A stretch of 64,000 nt of DNA, taken from assembly GCA_023213315.1 (NCBI GenBank), contig JAKCPI010009545.1, positions 124,001 to 188,000 on the forward strand, written 5' to 3'. Made by a program: the position numbers and the translations under genes. Every line of letters begins with the position of its first letter. Positions within the stretch are counted from its first letter, which is position 1. Source of the stretch: Euborellia annulipes. Its lineage: Eukaryota; Arthropoda; Insecta; Dermaptera; Anisolabididae. The notes beneath the pieces are model-generated. The model did not search any database and was not told the DNA's origin. It was given only the letters and a program-made list of their open reading frames with translations. Shown here one piece after another: positions 35,301-43,535 of the stretch.

Positions 35301-36841
35301 AGGATGTTGAGCGATCAAATTAAAAAAAGTTACTTATTAGTCTGAGAAGGTGGGATTGTGGTGGGATGTGACAGGCATGGAATGATTATTGTGTTTGTTT
35401 GAGATGTTAGTTGATTAATGGTGCAATAAGTGTGTCAGTAATCTTAGGGTTAAGGGTACGGATTTATGTGGGAACGATTAGTGAGGCAAGCAACCCTCTA
35501 AAAATATATAAAAAAAATTCTCTTCCTTACTATAATACATTTTTACTTTCTCTTACCATATATATGAAATATATAGAGAGAAAGTCTTGCGATCATGTCA
35601 AAAATTCGATGTCGATATTTTTTACACTTTTTTTTATATTTAGGCAGATCTTTGTATTTGAGTTTCTCAATCTTCAACGGGTTTATTTTAGCTATTTATT
35701 CATTTGTGCTTTCAATGAGTATGGGCCTGGATCAGAGCAGGAGTATTTTTTATTCATTGTTATTTTTTATTCTAATAGTCTATTGCCAGGGGAGAATTGG
35801 TTTGTAGAATTTGAAATTGAAGCACCAGAAGGAGAATTATTTCTTAGCTGTGGTTGACTCGTTGTGATGACGCCGAAACGTAATATTATATGTATTGTAA
35901 AACATAGAAGATCCCTTTAGGGGAGCTGGGTCGTGGGGGTCCCCTTTAACCGACATGCTCTCTATTTACCTATCACTCTGTATTCAAATACTATATAATA
36001 AGGGGGAGGGGGGGGGGGAAATACAAACACAATGTAAGTATAAATAAGGGAGCACAGACGCGCTTATGGCTGTTCGCTTCACAGGTTGACTCAAGACCAA
36101 TTCATTTTGTTTTGATCATATTTAAACATTCTACCGTGGGCTCTTGTTGAAACATTATTATAGTGAAGTGATAGTTTCAATCAAATTTGAATGATTAATA
36201 TAAAACTCTAGGTTGTATTTCAAATTATTTATTTATTTAACGCGCGTCAAGTTTATTTTATAAATAGGCTTAAATAATTTGAAACACATAGCCTAGAGTT
36301 TTATTAATATCATTTAAATTTGATTGATACTATTACTTCACTGATTTTGTTTTAATTGGAATAAAATGTTAACAATCTAATATAAAATTGGCTTCTTTGC
36401 ATTAATCATTTTAATTCTCTTTTGTTAGCGTTTGCACTCGAGCACCAATGACACCGCTCATTTGGCCGGATTCTTTAGCATTTAGCCGAAAGCATGAGAT
36501 AATTTTAGTATAAATTGAGTATTTGGTACCCAGTGGTCGAGGACACATCTTCATCTGGGCGCGGGCGGAAAATATTCGATGGCTGTGGACTATCTCCAGG
36601 AGCTGTTCTTATTCCTAGACCCGGCAGATGCTGTCATCATGTTAACTATGAAAATGCTAACCCATCTGAGAAGAAGTATGATGTAGTTCTTATCCCAAAT
36701 ATGACAGATGGACATAGTAATCGTGTTGATGAACCCTTAGGACCTTTTCAACCTACATCCCAGTCTCACCTTCAAAGCCCTTTGGCCATACAAAAGGACC
36801 ACAGACACCGACCAACAAGTCAAGAAATACCCTTCCATTAG
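3458..36841 (+). CDS. TMTC2-like transmembrane and TPR protein, 3' part (five exons)
   Basis: Gene-level entry. TMTC proteins are ER membrane proteins with an N-terminal multi-pass part and C-terminal TPR repeats; the family O-mannosylates cadherins and related proteins. Exons seen are 3458-3572, 18313-18640, 25644-25871, 26530-26614 and 36533-36841. Intron phases agree at every junction (2, 0, 0, 1). The first two exons give about 145 residues of TPR sequence. The motif NMADVHYNLG, the stretch RPTLAVAYVNLAYAL and the later LKDPRSHEAAKAS correspond in order to the middle TPR block of vertebrate TMTC2 as I know it. After that block TMTC2 normally continues with more TPRs. Here it is followed by about 210 residues of charged, Ser/Lys-rich sequence ending in TAG at 36839-36841. 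The membrane part lies upstream of the window. TMTC2 rather than TMTC1 or 3 is inferred from the motif order. The last three exons are joined by phase logic only. Confidence 0.75.
12550..13347. mobile_element. piggyBac-type non-autonomous element (family B)
   Basis: Terminal inverted repeats GGTTGTTCGGA (12550-12560) and its complement (13337-13347) are flanked by TTAA on both sides (12546-12549, 13348-13351), the piggyBac target preference. The element is 798 bp with no transposase. Related sequence occurs inverted at 31380-31812 and direct at 52060-52395. Confidence 0.75.
14312..14343. repeat. Poly(A) run
   Basis: About 31 consecutive A. Not attached to a recognisable retroposon. Confidence 0.9.
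14823..15665 (+). repeat. Family A dispersed repeat, most complete copy
   Basis: It starts with TTTACTTTCTCTTACC and an AT stretch ending AGAGAGAAAGTATT, continues with a GTCTGT-rich microsatellite (14968-15018), then the conserved middle (TACTTTACTGATGTACTTTT, then GGTTGCCATGGTAAC). It ends with a hairpin at 15421-15507 and a second start-like motif near 15628-15665. No coding capacity. Fragments recur across the window on both strands. Confidence 0.7.
15421..15507. repeat. Family A hairpin
   Basis: Long imperfect inverted repeat: AAATCTGGTGTGAC and ACACAACTTT on the left pair with AAAGTTGTGT and GTCACACCAGATTT on the right, around a short loop containing CCGAAGGTAAGAGA. Same structure near 7170-7268, 20040-20115, 22975-23062, 43275-43375 and 50005-50095. 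Confidence 0.85.
15813..16020. repeat. Foldback element with tRNA-like core
   Basis: The outer arms TTATGAAAAACATATAACC (15813-15831) and their reverse complement (to 16020) enclose inner arms TAAATAAGC/GCTTATTTA. Between these lies a tRNA-like sequence at 15902-15965 with A-box-like and B-box-like (GTGGTGCGACTC) parts. The core resembles those at 37325 and 42508. Confidence 0.7.
16216..16483. mobile_element. hAT-type MITE with 8-bp target duplication
   Basis: GTAACACA is found at 16208-16215 and again at 16484-16491. The ends are CAGTGGCGTAGCGAG and, inverted, CAGCTGCATAGCGAG. Length 268 bp, no ORF. The 8-bp duplication and CAG-type end fit the hAT superfamily. Confidence 0.8.
16637..16924. 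mobile_element. Foldback/TIR element
   Basis: Left end GAACGCCTAGGAGTTAGGCA; right end is its near inverse (TTGCCTAACTCTCAAGGCGT). The interior is GC-richer, with AGGAGG-type purine runs. No exact target duplication identified. Confidence 0.65.
16938..17344. mobile_element. pogo-like non-autonomous element
   Basis: Inverted ends: AATCCCGATAATTCGTA near 16943 and its near inverse, TACGAATTATCGGGAT, at 17324-17339, bordered by TA on both sides. The CAGT...CGATAATTCG style and TA site fit Tc1/pogo elements. A related end occurs near 32412-32480. Confidence 0.6.
17817..18227 (+). mobile_element. Retroposed insertion (SINE-like) with 13-bp target duplication
   Basis: AAGTCGAAAAAGT stands at 17804-17816 and 18228-18240. 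The 411-bp insert is GC-rich and ends in an A-rich tail with AATAAA-like units, the marks of LINE-driven retroposition. I do not recognise its source; no clear tRNA boxes. A related source gene is not in the window. Confidence 0.75.
18313..18640 (+). CDS. TMTC2-like exon b: two TPR repeats and start of tail
   Basis: The acceptor AG is at 18311-18312 and the donor GTAATT at 18641. It enters in phase 2, so the split codon TT|A gives Leu, and leaves in phase 0. It continues the TPR array: GNLLLRQGRRNEAMQSYESA, then IHYRPTLAVAYVNLAYALHE and AGFISRAEAVLIKCTQLDGS. It ends in LKDPRSHEAAKASARQQL and a basic stretch. Its frame is open for 96 codons from an internal ATG at 18353. Only 72 bp separate its acceptor from the retroposed insertion at 17817-18227. 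Confidence 0.93.
19046..19135 (-). repeat. tRNA-like relic
   Basis: On the minus strand: TAGCTCAGTGATAGAG (A-box-like), an anticodon-like stem CCTC...GAGG, and GGGTTCGCATC (B-box-like). Acceptor pairing is poor, so it is a tRNA-derived relic rather than a working tRNA. Confidence 0.5.
19800..20115 (+). repeat. Family A copy
   Basis: Contains the conserved middle (ATGCTCTTTATAATGTATAT, GCCATGGTAACAAAATATAA) and a shortened hairpin ending AGAAGTTGTGTGCTGTGCGA. Confidence 0.8.
21122..21351. repeat. Foldback element with tRNA-like core, inserted in a family A copy
   Basis: Arms: GAGACTGTG, then TTATTGGCGAGGCCAAACAT on the left; ATGTTTGGCCTCGCCAATAA, then CACAGTCTC on the right. The ends ATTTAACGA/TCGTTAAAT also pair. 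The core at 21189-21262, minus strand, has a D-arm-like GGTGCAATGGATAGCACG, a B-box GGGTTCGATTCCC and a well-paired T arm. Family A sequence lies on both sides. Confidence 0.75.
21189..21262 (-). repeat. tRNA-like sequence (best of the set)
   Basis: About 74 nt with good D and T arms. GGCC and GGGGGCC termini can pair partly. The anticodon loop is enlarged (about ten bases between CGCCT and AGGCG), so a functional tRNA is unlikely. Possibly Arg-like; not assigned. Confidence 0.45.
25644..25871 (+). CDS. Probable TMTC2-like exon c: basic Lys/Ser/Thr-rich tail
   Basis: A 76-codon open stretch sits between an acceptor (TTTATTTCTAG, AG at 25642-25643) and a perfect GTAAGT donor at 25872, with phase 0 on both sides. 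This matches the phase-0 end of the exon at 18640. The protein is about one quarter Lys plus Arg and also rich in Ser, Thr and Glu (for example KKTEEFIKKRKSITDKTVES). There is no TPR signature and no recognised domain; it looks disordered. Both splice sites and its composition against AT-rich introns support a real exon. Membership of this gene is inferred from order, strand and phase. Confidence 0.65.
26530..26614 (+). CDS. Probable TMTC2-like exon d: short tail exon
   Basis: The acceptor ACAG ends at 26529 and the donor GTAAGA is at 26615. Twenty-eight codons (starting RIRVMHPAIRLLRKIHIKDS) end with one base, giving phase 1. A second donor, GTAAGA, starts six bases later at 26621, so tandem alternative donors are possible. 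If the exon were not spliced, the frame would stop at TAA 26635-26637, giving a shorter C-terminus. Splicing to 36533 in phase 1 restores a long open frame, which I prefer. Confidence 0.6.
27440..27600 (+). repeat. tRNA-derived SINE, copy 1
   Basis: Head GAGCCGTGGGTCAGAGAGAA with GGGTTCGCTTCCCGTCCCAA as a B-box region, body AAATAAATAGGGATGGGGTC and tail ATGGCCTAAGATACCGGAAA. A second copy lies at 29311-29450. Confidence 0.65.
29311..29450 (+). repeat. tRNA-derived SINE, copy 2
   Basis: GGGCCGTGCTCAGTGAGAAG, GGGTTCGCCTCCGTCCCAAG and AAATAAATAGGGATGGGGTA align in order with copy 1, with small deletions. Confidence 0.65.
29632..30235 (+). repeat. Family A copy
   Basis: Same order as the copy at 14.8 kb: TTTTCTCTTACCTATGTATA start, GTCTGTCTGTGTGTCTGTG, TACTTTACTGATATACTTTT, then the terminal hairpin reduced to AAATCTGGTGCGACCAGTCA. 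Confidence 0.85.
30760..31086 (+). repeat. GC-rich tandem repeat, about four units of roughly 80-90 bp
   Basis: Each unit has CGGTCCRAACTCACG, TCTTTTCGTTAGTG, a GAGC/GACAAGC element, CAGTTTTGACCGCC and ATCAATCTAACAGATT. Units start near 30770, 30853, 30940 and 31022 and diverge progressively. The GACCG/CGGTC ends make local palindromes. An open frame of 81 codons crosses it without coding signs. Confidence 0.8.
31380..31812 (-). repeat. Family B (piggyBac-type) copy, inverted
   Basis: Reverse-complement match to 12550-12980, ending CAACAACC then TTAA at the right. The other terminus is degraded. Confidence 0.75.
33410..33915 (-). repeat. Family A copy, inverted
   Basis: GTTACCATGGTAACC, AAAAGTACATTAGTAAAGTG, GCACACAGACAGACAGAGAG and ATATATTACATATATAGGCA follow in reverse order relative to the copy at 14.8 kb. 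Confidence 0.8.
36161..36342. repeat. Near-perfect palindrome with about 80-bp arms
   Basis: The left arm starts TAGTGAAGTGATAGTTTCAA and the right arm ends ATTGATACTATTACTTCACT. The arms stay paired through AAACTCTAGG/CCTAGAGTTT and CAAATTATTTA/TAAATAATTTG, with a loop of about 20 bases containing ACGCGCGTCAAG. It lies 190 bp before the terminal TMTC2-like exon. Confidence 0.85.
36533..36841 (+). CDS. Probable TMTC2-like terminal exon
   Basis: The acceptor TACCCAG ends at 36532 and has a weak pyrimidine tract. The exon takes one base from the previous exon (G|TG, Val), then encodes about 102 residues to TAG at 36839-36841. The protein starts VEDTSSSGRGRKIFDGCGLS and is rich in Ser, Pro, Gly and His, with no domain I recognise. 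Codon use is more balanced and GC content higher than in the flanking DNA, which supports coding. An AATAAA lies 113 bases past the stop. It could instead be the last exon of another plus-strand gene; no other partner exon is seen. Confidence 0.6.
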   Translation: MVEDTSSSGRGRKIFDGCGLSPGAVLIPRPGRCCHHVNYENANPSEKKYDVVLIPNMTDGHSNRVDEPLGPFQPTSQSHLQSPLAIQKDHRHRPTSQEIPFH

Positions 36842-36953
36842 AAAAACCTTTTCAAAATGCAACTAATAGCAGATTTTTATTTCTATAATAGTTCGTTAAT
36901 ATAATCGATTAGGTCTTTGAAATATTTTCTGCTATATAGTTCATAATTTCTTG

Positions 36954-36959
36954 AATAAA
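36954..36959 (+). terminator. Candidate poly(A) signal AATAAA
   Basis: A canonical hexamer 113 bases after the stop codon at 36841, followed by AT-rich sequence. Its distance suits 3' end formation of the TMTC2-like gene. AATAAA is common by chance in DNA this AT-rich. Confidence 0.45.
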
Positions 36960-37302
36960 CACTGATATAGAATTTTTATTATAGGCCAACTCCAAAAAGG
37001 GTCTTTTTAGTCTGGCAAAATTTTATCTTTTGATACTTAAAGCAGGGACTAGTGAAAGGGGGATTAGGAAGGATCCTCCCAACCTCGCTTAAAATTTTCA
37101 ATATTTCGCTACCCTCATATTCATATACTGTCCCTACTACCTCTTTCATTTCTTTACATGGGTTTTGATATAATCTCTACGATCGCAACCATCAATTATG
37201 ACTATTAAAATCGCCCTCAAATGTTGAAAATTAGTTCAAAATTCATTTTTTTGTGATCGCGTTAAGAGGGGCATTTCCCCCGATGATAATATTTTCATAG
37301 CA

Positions 37303-37422
37303 ATCTATTAAATTCAAATAGCCGAGTGCGGTACTCAGATCTAGTCGTAGGGCATGCTAAATACGAATTAGCAGATCCGTGGTTCGACTACTTAGTTTTT
37401 TTTTTTCGGCTGTTGAATAGAT
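37303..37422. repeat. Small foldback with tRNA-like core
   Basis: Arms ATCTATTAAATTCAAATAGC and CGGCTGTTGAATAGAT. The core at 37325-37390 has GTGCGGTACTCAGATCTAGT and CAGATCCGTGGTTCGACTAC, like the core at 15902. Confidence 0.65.
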
Positions 37423-38204
37423 AAATATTAATTAAATATATAATTTTTTTTTTTTTATAAAAAATGTGAATATTTTTTAAGATTCCAGAGTTACTTCACA
37501 ACCAAAAAGTAGTTTCAAGGAAAGATCAATTCACTTTTTATTTTCTCTTACCCTATATTTTCTATTTGTCAACAACTTAGAGGAATTTATTTATTTTATT
37601 ATTAAAAAAATCATGGTTTATATCACGTTAAAAAAAGGAACCTAAATAACAACCCCCCGCCCCCACTTATCAGCTCCTGAATTTTGCTTTTTTGGTCGAT
37701 CTGTCTTGGCTTTTTTGCATGGTGTGAAAGGTCATTTTGAGGGTCAAAAATGTTATTAGTGTTTTGTGATTCTTCGAAAATAAAATAAATGTTGAACTTT
37801 CTCTATACTCCAAAAATACAATCAATGTTTATGTTTTAAATAAACTGTATATATCATCTGGTATAATGGCTGTATTAATTTTAAAATTTTGGAGTCATTT
37901 AAAGGGTAAAAGTGACTAGTGATATTAAGTTCGAAATATTGTAATTTATTGATCCTGTTATATAATAAATGAATTTTAATTTTTTAAATATGTATTTGTT
38001 ATTATCAAAAAATTGGTCAACATTTGTCACAATCTGGGCGTAGGTAGTTTTCTTTAGCTAAGGATCTTTGGCATTATTGTTTTTTAATTTGGTCCGAATT
38101 TTTTTTCATCTACGTAATTACTAATATTTAAAGAAATTCTAACTATCCCAGAATTTAAAACACATTTTTAATTATTAAAAATTTTACTGTTTTGATCCTG
38201 TATA

Positions 38205-38910
38205 GTATATATATATATATAGATGTTACGCCTTTCCATACAGTATTTATAGTGATCATATATAATAAGTTAAATAATATTAATCATTGGTAAATTAAAT
38301 CTAGTTATCTGAATGTCTCAGTTAAACATGGATCATTGTGAAATTTTGAATTGAATAGAATTATTAATGTATAAATTACAAATATTTGACCCTTTAATTG
38401 AGATAACATCGAAACTCGGTTATAAAATAAACTGTAAATGTGGACGAATGTAGACCAGTATAAGTTACATGATATATCTATAGTTCATGTTGACAAATGT
38501 ATTTATTTTTTTTATCTCGTAAAATAACAAACTAGACATTTAAAATATTTATTTGCTTCTTTAATATTTTGCTTAAATCTATATATATGTACAAATTTAT
38601 ATATATGTATAATATACGAATACAAAATGTTTTTTTTTATAATAATTGTTTTATCAAATTAATCTCTAGCATATTACTTCACATATCTAGTTGAATAAAT
38701 CTTAACTATAGGCTAGAGTATATACCCATAAAAGTTATATAAAAACAAAAATTAATTATATTCTATTTCTCGGCCTATACAATATGTGTATAAAGATATA
38801 TATATATATATATATATTATTATTACCTATTAATTATTAATCAAAACATTTTATTATATACTTAATATAAATATAAAAATATTTTTAAAATATATATATA
38901 TATATATACA
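38205..38910. repeat. (AT)n microsatellites in AT-rich DNA
   Basis: Runs of alternating TA near 38208-38220, 38797-38815 and 38888-38907. Nothing else is visible in 37.5-40.3 kb apart from weak AT-rich sequence. Confidence 0.75.
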
Positions 38911-40329
38911 TATACCGGTATATTGAAATGTTAAACTGGATTTCACACAATTTAATAACCCAGGTGACGAATGCCCAAAGGCACGAAAATATAATACTTA
39001 TAATAATAAATAAAACATTTAAGATGGCAAATATTATATAAAAATAATAATAATTTAATTTTCTATTTGTCACAAAATAAAATTTTATCTTAAATTTAAG
39101 CTAACTAAAATTTTAATAAATGTATTCTATGTATTATTATAATGGCTTCCATATAAAGAAAGACATTTTAGTTGTGACGGAATTAACTAACAATGACATA
39201 ATAAAAAGAACAGACATGGGATTTCTCACTTCGAGAATAAAATTGAAGAGTCTTCGACTATAAAATAAATAAATTGGATAGAGTTGAATTTTTATTAAAT
39301 AAAATTCAATTAAAAAATAAATAATACATATTTGTTATCTTTAATATTGGGCATTTTCATTTTAGGGAATGTAACTGTTACTTGTTTTGTAAAGATTATT
39401 TTCTTAAAGAATGAAATTATCAAAATTTCAAAATTGTTCATTTTTATTAGTGTTAAGGACAACATTATATCATGTTTAAAAAAATGATATATTGTTCAGC
39501 TCAAAACACTAGAATTTATTTTATCTTGTCGTTGTGTAATACAGGATTTATGTATATTAGGTAAAGTGAGGCTTTTTGAGACACAAAAATTCAAATGGTC
39601 ATGAATAGGGCTCGGATTTTGCATACAATGCATGTTTTTTTTTTTTTTAATTAAAGTCTTTTTCGGCATTTAAATCTCGTCTCGAACTTAAATTTAACTT
39701 TAACAGACAATAGTTAACTTTAAAATAAATTTCTTGGCTATTTCTTCTTTACCCCTTTCTTGAGTCGGTTTAAAGCTATCAAGCACTATTATTATGTTTT
39801 GTGGTTTTTAGTGCATATCGATTCGAGCCCTAGTCATGAAATATTAATTTTAAATTCATCTATCGTTATCATATATTTAAATAAACAATTCTAACTAAAG
39901 AACAACAGAAAGTATCTATGACAAATTGGGTAATATAAATCTCTAAATTTCACTAAAAATGTGGAAGTCTTATTATCCCGAGTCTCAAATTGCTTCACTT
40001 TCCCTTATTGTTTAGGTTTTAGGCCGAATTCGCCATTTCTTTGGACGGCTCATTTTGTCATTTCTAGACAATGGCTATTGGCTTTTTCTTGAATGAAAAA
40101 ATAAATTTTTTAAAACCTCTCATTTTTGGATAAGATCCTGATCCCTAGGAAATATCTGAGCTAGCTCGGTGGTCAAACCTTGAACCTTAATGATCTGCCT
40201 GCGAATGTTCTTTCAAGACTTTACTCCCTCCACTCTTCATTTTTCTTATTGGAGCTATTGTGATTTTCTCTTTTTTTTAAAAAAGTGAAACTTTATTTTG
40301 ATCGACACAAATGTTTTCGTTTCTCTATC

Positions 40330-40405
40330 AGCATGTCGCGTTACAAGCCGTGACGTCAAAGGCCGTGACGCTACAAGTTATGACGTCACAAGCCATGACG
40401 ACAAA
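40330..40405 (+). repeat. Short tandem repeat with CRE-like sites
   Basis: Four units of about 15-18 bases on the theme ACAAGCCGTGACGTC. Two units contain TGACGTCA, the CREB/ATF palindrome. No promoter or gene is adjacent. Confidence 0.55.
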
Positions 40406-41322
40406 AATAGGAAAGTTGAAATTTAATATATATGATGAATTATAAAAAATAATTGTGAGATTTAATTTTTCAATTTTTAAATTGATAAAATATAATTTTT
40501 AAAATAATTTAAAATGATTCAAATACTAAATAAATATTTTTCTCAGTTTTTAACATGCGTCTTTTGATTTCCCAAAATCATTCCCATTTTCCAATTATTA
40601 AATTAAGATTAAAAACGCGATTTTAATACCCTTAATTGAATAATTTTCTGAAAATTTTCAGTTAAACGCATACGATCCGAAAAAAGTTTCACTTACATCG
40701 TGGTTTCATAAAACCACACAATGTTATTTTTCTTTTCACCACTTTTGTAAATTTAAAGACTAGTATACCATTATTATGATCATATTCCAAAAATAGTAGC
40801 ATTAAATTAAGAAATCAATAACATTTTTCTCCAACTTAATCAAATAGGTTGTTTAATATATTCCCTATAATAATATAGAATAGCCAAGCATATTTAATAT
40901 GAATGACCCTTAAATCATGTTTAATGATCAAATGAGGTGTGGAGGGAGAGATTGAGCGGTATATATCTGGCCTAAAAGCTCGGAGAGAAATATATATCTC
41001 GTCACTAACGTACTTGTCAACTTCCATTTATATGTAAATCAGCCACTAAAATCGATCAATTTATGATTCATAATAATTTATATATTTATTTTTAAAGAGC
41101 TCAAAAAAAAATCTATGTATAAAACATTTGTATTATTTTTTTTTTTTTTTAATTTTTATAAGTGAAATATTTTTTTTCTAATTTATTTTTAATTAAAATG
41201 ATATTAAATGAAATTTTTAAATTATTGTTTTTTTTTTCCTTTAAAAAAATTTCTTCCCAATATTTTTTTAAAATAACAGTTGGTGGTTTTCAAACATCGT
41301 CGTCATATTTACTGCAAGTAAA

Positions 41323-41400
41323 CAGCGGCGTAACTAGCCTTTGAGGGCGGAGGGGGCGAAGCTCAACTGGGGCGCCGTTTTTCGTTCGACCTTTTTTTTT
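41323..41400 (+). repeat. hAT-type end fragment
   Basis: CAGCGGCGTAACTAGCCTTT, then GGGGCGAAGCTCAACTGGGG. The reverse complement of this run is found at 47932-47985 inside a complete element. The partner end is missing. Confidence 0.6.
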
Positions 41401-42018
41401 TAATATTCGAATCTCGAATTTTTTGTCCTTTGAAAGTTATATATTTGTTCATTTAAAAAAATGTTTGTAATTGTTTTAACTCAAAAAGGAAATGGCGAGT
41501 CACTTGAAAAAAAATCAAACATCCCCTTCTTCCCAGAGAGAAATCTTGAGAAATCTTAATATATAATTTTATTTATATTTTAACTATTTGACTAGAAGAG
41601 TTTTATTGACCCATGGGACTATCTAATTAATTTTTAGAGAGGAGATAATGGGTAAATAAAAAGCAAAGTCGTGTAACTGTATCCTGCTGTTTTTGTACAA
41701 GCAAAGGTGGTTTGCCTTTCGGATGTTTGTTCTCAGGAAAACCTGAGCGCTGTTTTGTAATGCGCAGACATCAAACCAGAACGCACGACACTGAGCAGGT
41801 GGTTGAGGGGGTGGGTGGGGGGGGAAGAGGAGAGAGAGAGGGCGACAACCACCTGCGCCGGCATTAATAATGATAAATATCTGCAATGGGGATTTTTGTT
41901 AAAAACCAACATATTAAATGGGACAAAATCCAAATTTAGGTGCAGATTCACCTTCAAATAATATCATTGCTATAATTGAATATTGCTTTAAAGATATGTT
42001 TATTAAAGCTTTTGTGGT

Positions 42019-42049
42019 TTGTATTATTATTATTATTATTATTATTATG
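42019..42049. repeat. (ATT)n microsatellite
   Basis: About nine ATT units, next to the left arm of the large foldback. Confidence 0.9.
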
Positions 42050-42087
42050 GGAGTTTTTAATTATAGTCCATAAGATGGATAGACGTT

Positions 42088-42850
42088 TAATAAAATGTGA
42101 AACATTGTCTTGAATGAGAAAAATCTTAATTAGATATGAAGGTTTGATTATTGTATTATATTATTGGAATAATTTAATAATAATATTTTGGACCATCTCT
42201 GTTAAATTATTTATTAAATTAATTATTTATTAAAAATATAAATACTGTACTTCGACTGTTTATTCTGCGGTCGTTTTCAAGTACTGTGCACTTGCTCTGA
42301 CTCAAGTGAACTAAACTCTAAGGGACCGTTACCTGCATTTTATATGCAATGATGTCTGCGCCATCTACTGTCATTCCCATGAAGTTAGACCCAATCATCA
42401 AAGCAAGTGTTTACATAACAAGTTAATAAAAGCGTTGTAAAAAAGCATGATGTTACAAAGTTTTTTGAATTAAATATTTATTATTCATATATCCGAAAAA
42501 AAAACGTGTGCCGCCGGGAGTCGAACCACGGATCCTCCGATTTGTACTCAGAGTGCCCTACCACTGGACCACAGCACGATATTCGGATATATGAAGTTCA
42601 TATTTCCTTCCTTTATTTTTTCGGATATATGAATAATAAATATTTAATTGTATAAATTTCGCGGCTCACAAACGCGATGTATATAATATCTTAAATATTA
42701 TATATAATTTCTTATTTATTACAGTTTTTGGAATTTGAGAGATGGTAGAAAATACTATTATTAAATTATTCCATTAATTTAATACAATAATCAAACCTTA
42801 ATATTTAATTAACATTTTTTTCATTCAACACAATGTTCCACATTTTATTA
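42088..42850. repeat. Large foldback with a second foldback nested inside
   Basis: Arms at about 42088-42200 and 42738-42850 are inverted copies (TAATAAAATGTGAAACATTG with CAATGTTCCACATTTTATTA; GGTTTGATTATTGTATTA with TAATACAATAATCAAACC). The 540-bp interior holds the tRNA-core foldback at 42468-42649. Confidence 0.8.
42468..42649. repeat. Foldback element with tRNA-like core (nested)
   Basis: Arms AATTAAATATTTATTATTCA, then TATATCCGAAAAA and their reverse complement. The core at 42508-42577 on the minus strand starts GTGCTGTGGTCCAGTGGTAG and ends GTGGTTCGACTCCCGGCGGC, then AC. The termini GTGCTGT/GCGGCAC can form a seven-pair stem allowing G-T. The T stem is imperfect. Confidence 0.75.
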
Positions 42851-43264
42851 AGCCTATATCTTCTTTGTTAATATTATTTAAATGTTTATTAAATTCTATA
42901 GACTCTTTGACTTTTCTTTCCCCCCCCCCCCCCCCGGACCCCTCTAGTTATGCCCATGCCTACTACGTCAATCATATTTAGCCCCCCCCCCCCCAATAAT
43001 TTTTAAAAGTCGGCGTCCATGGGCCTACCAATAGTAAACTACAGTTTAACAAAAATATGTGAAAAATAAAATACGATTGGAAATTGTCGCTGGATCATAT
43101 AGAGGAAAGGACCGGAGAATAAAAAACCAGCACTCTTATCACATCATCTTTATTTCGTAGATATTTCGACCAGCATCACGCCTGGTCGTCATCAATACAA
43201 AAAACAACAAGGAGATAAGTAAGAATTAATACATTATATCTATAATATTTTTATATTCATTTAG

Positions 43265-43535
43265 TGTAAAATGGGATATAAAAATCTAGTGTGACTGGTC
43301 GCACAGCACACAACTTTTTCTTAACTTCAGTAATTCAATGTTCTGTACTGTGATGTCACACCTGATTTTTTTGACTCGAGATATATTTAGTTTCCCATAG
43401 TACACCATAGTCAGTGGCGGATCCAGAGGTGTTTCTCGGAGGGGAGGGAGGTAATCTGGTGTGACTGGTCTCACAGCACACAATTTTTTCTTAATTTCGG
43501 TAATTTAAAGACGCATTCTGTACTTGTTTGCCAGA
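43265..43535 (-). repeat. Family A hairpin fragments and a CAGTGGCGGATCCAG end
   Basis: Two partial hairpins (GTGTGACTGGTCGCACAGCA and GTGTGACTGGTCTCACAGCA) are separated by CAGTGGCGGATCCAGAGG at 43413, a TIR-like end. Confidence 0.6.

Larger units (their letters stand above)
26615..36532 (+). other. Intron d-e of the TMTC2-like gene (9.9 kb)
   Basis: It contains the two SINE copies, family A at 28.1-28.4, 29.6-30.2, 33.4-33.9 and 35.5-35.6 kb, a GC-rich tandem array at 30.76-31.09, a family B copy at 31.38-31.81 and a palindrome at 36.16-36.34. The stretch 34.4-35.4 kb is less repetitive, with no supported exon. Confidence 0.5.

Noticed and set aside
35411..35857. 148-codon plus-strand open frame
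   Set aside because: It runs through a family A fragment (35537-35610) and a T-rich tract; residues are Phe/Tyr/Leu-rich in the manner of AT-rich DNA.
42508..42577. Functional tRNA gene on the minus strand
   Set aside because: The acceptor stem pairs but the T stem has mismatches and the anticodon stem is poor; it sits inside a foldback repeat with related degenerate copies.
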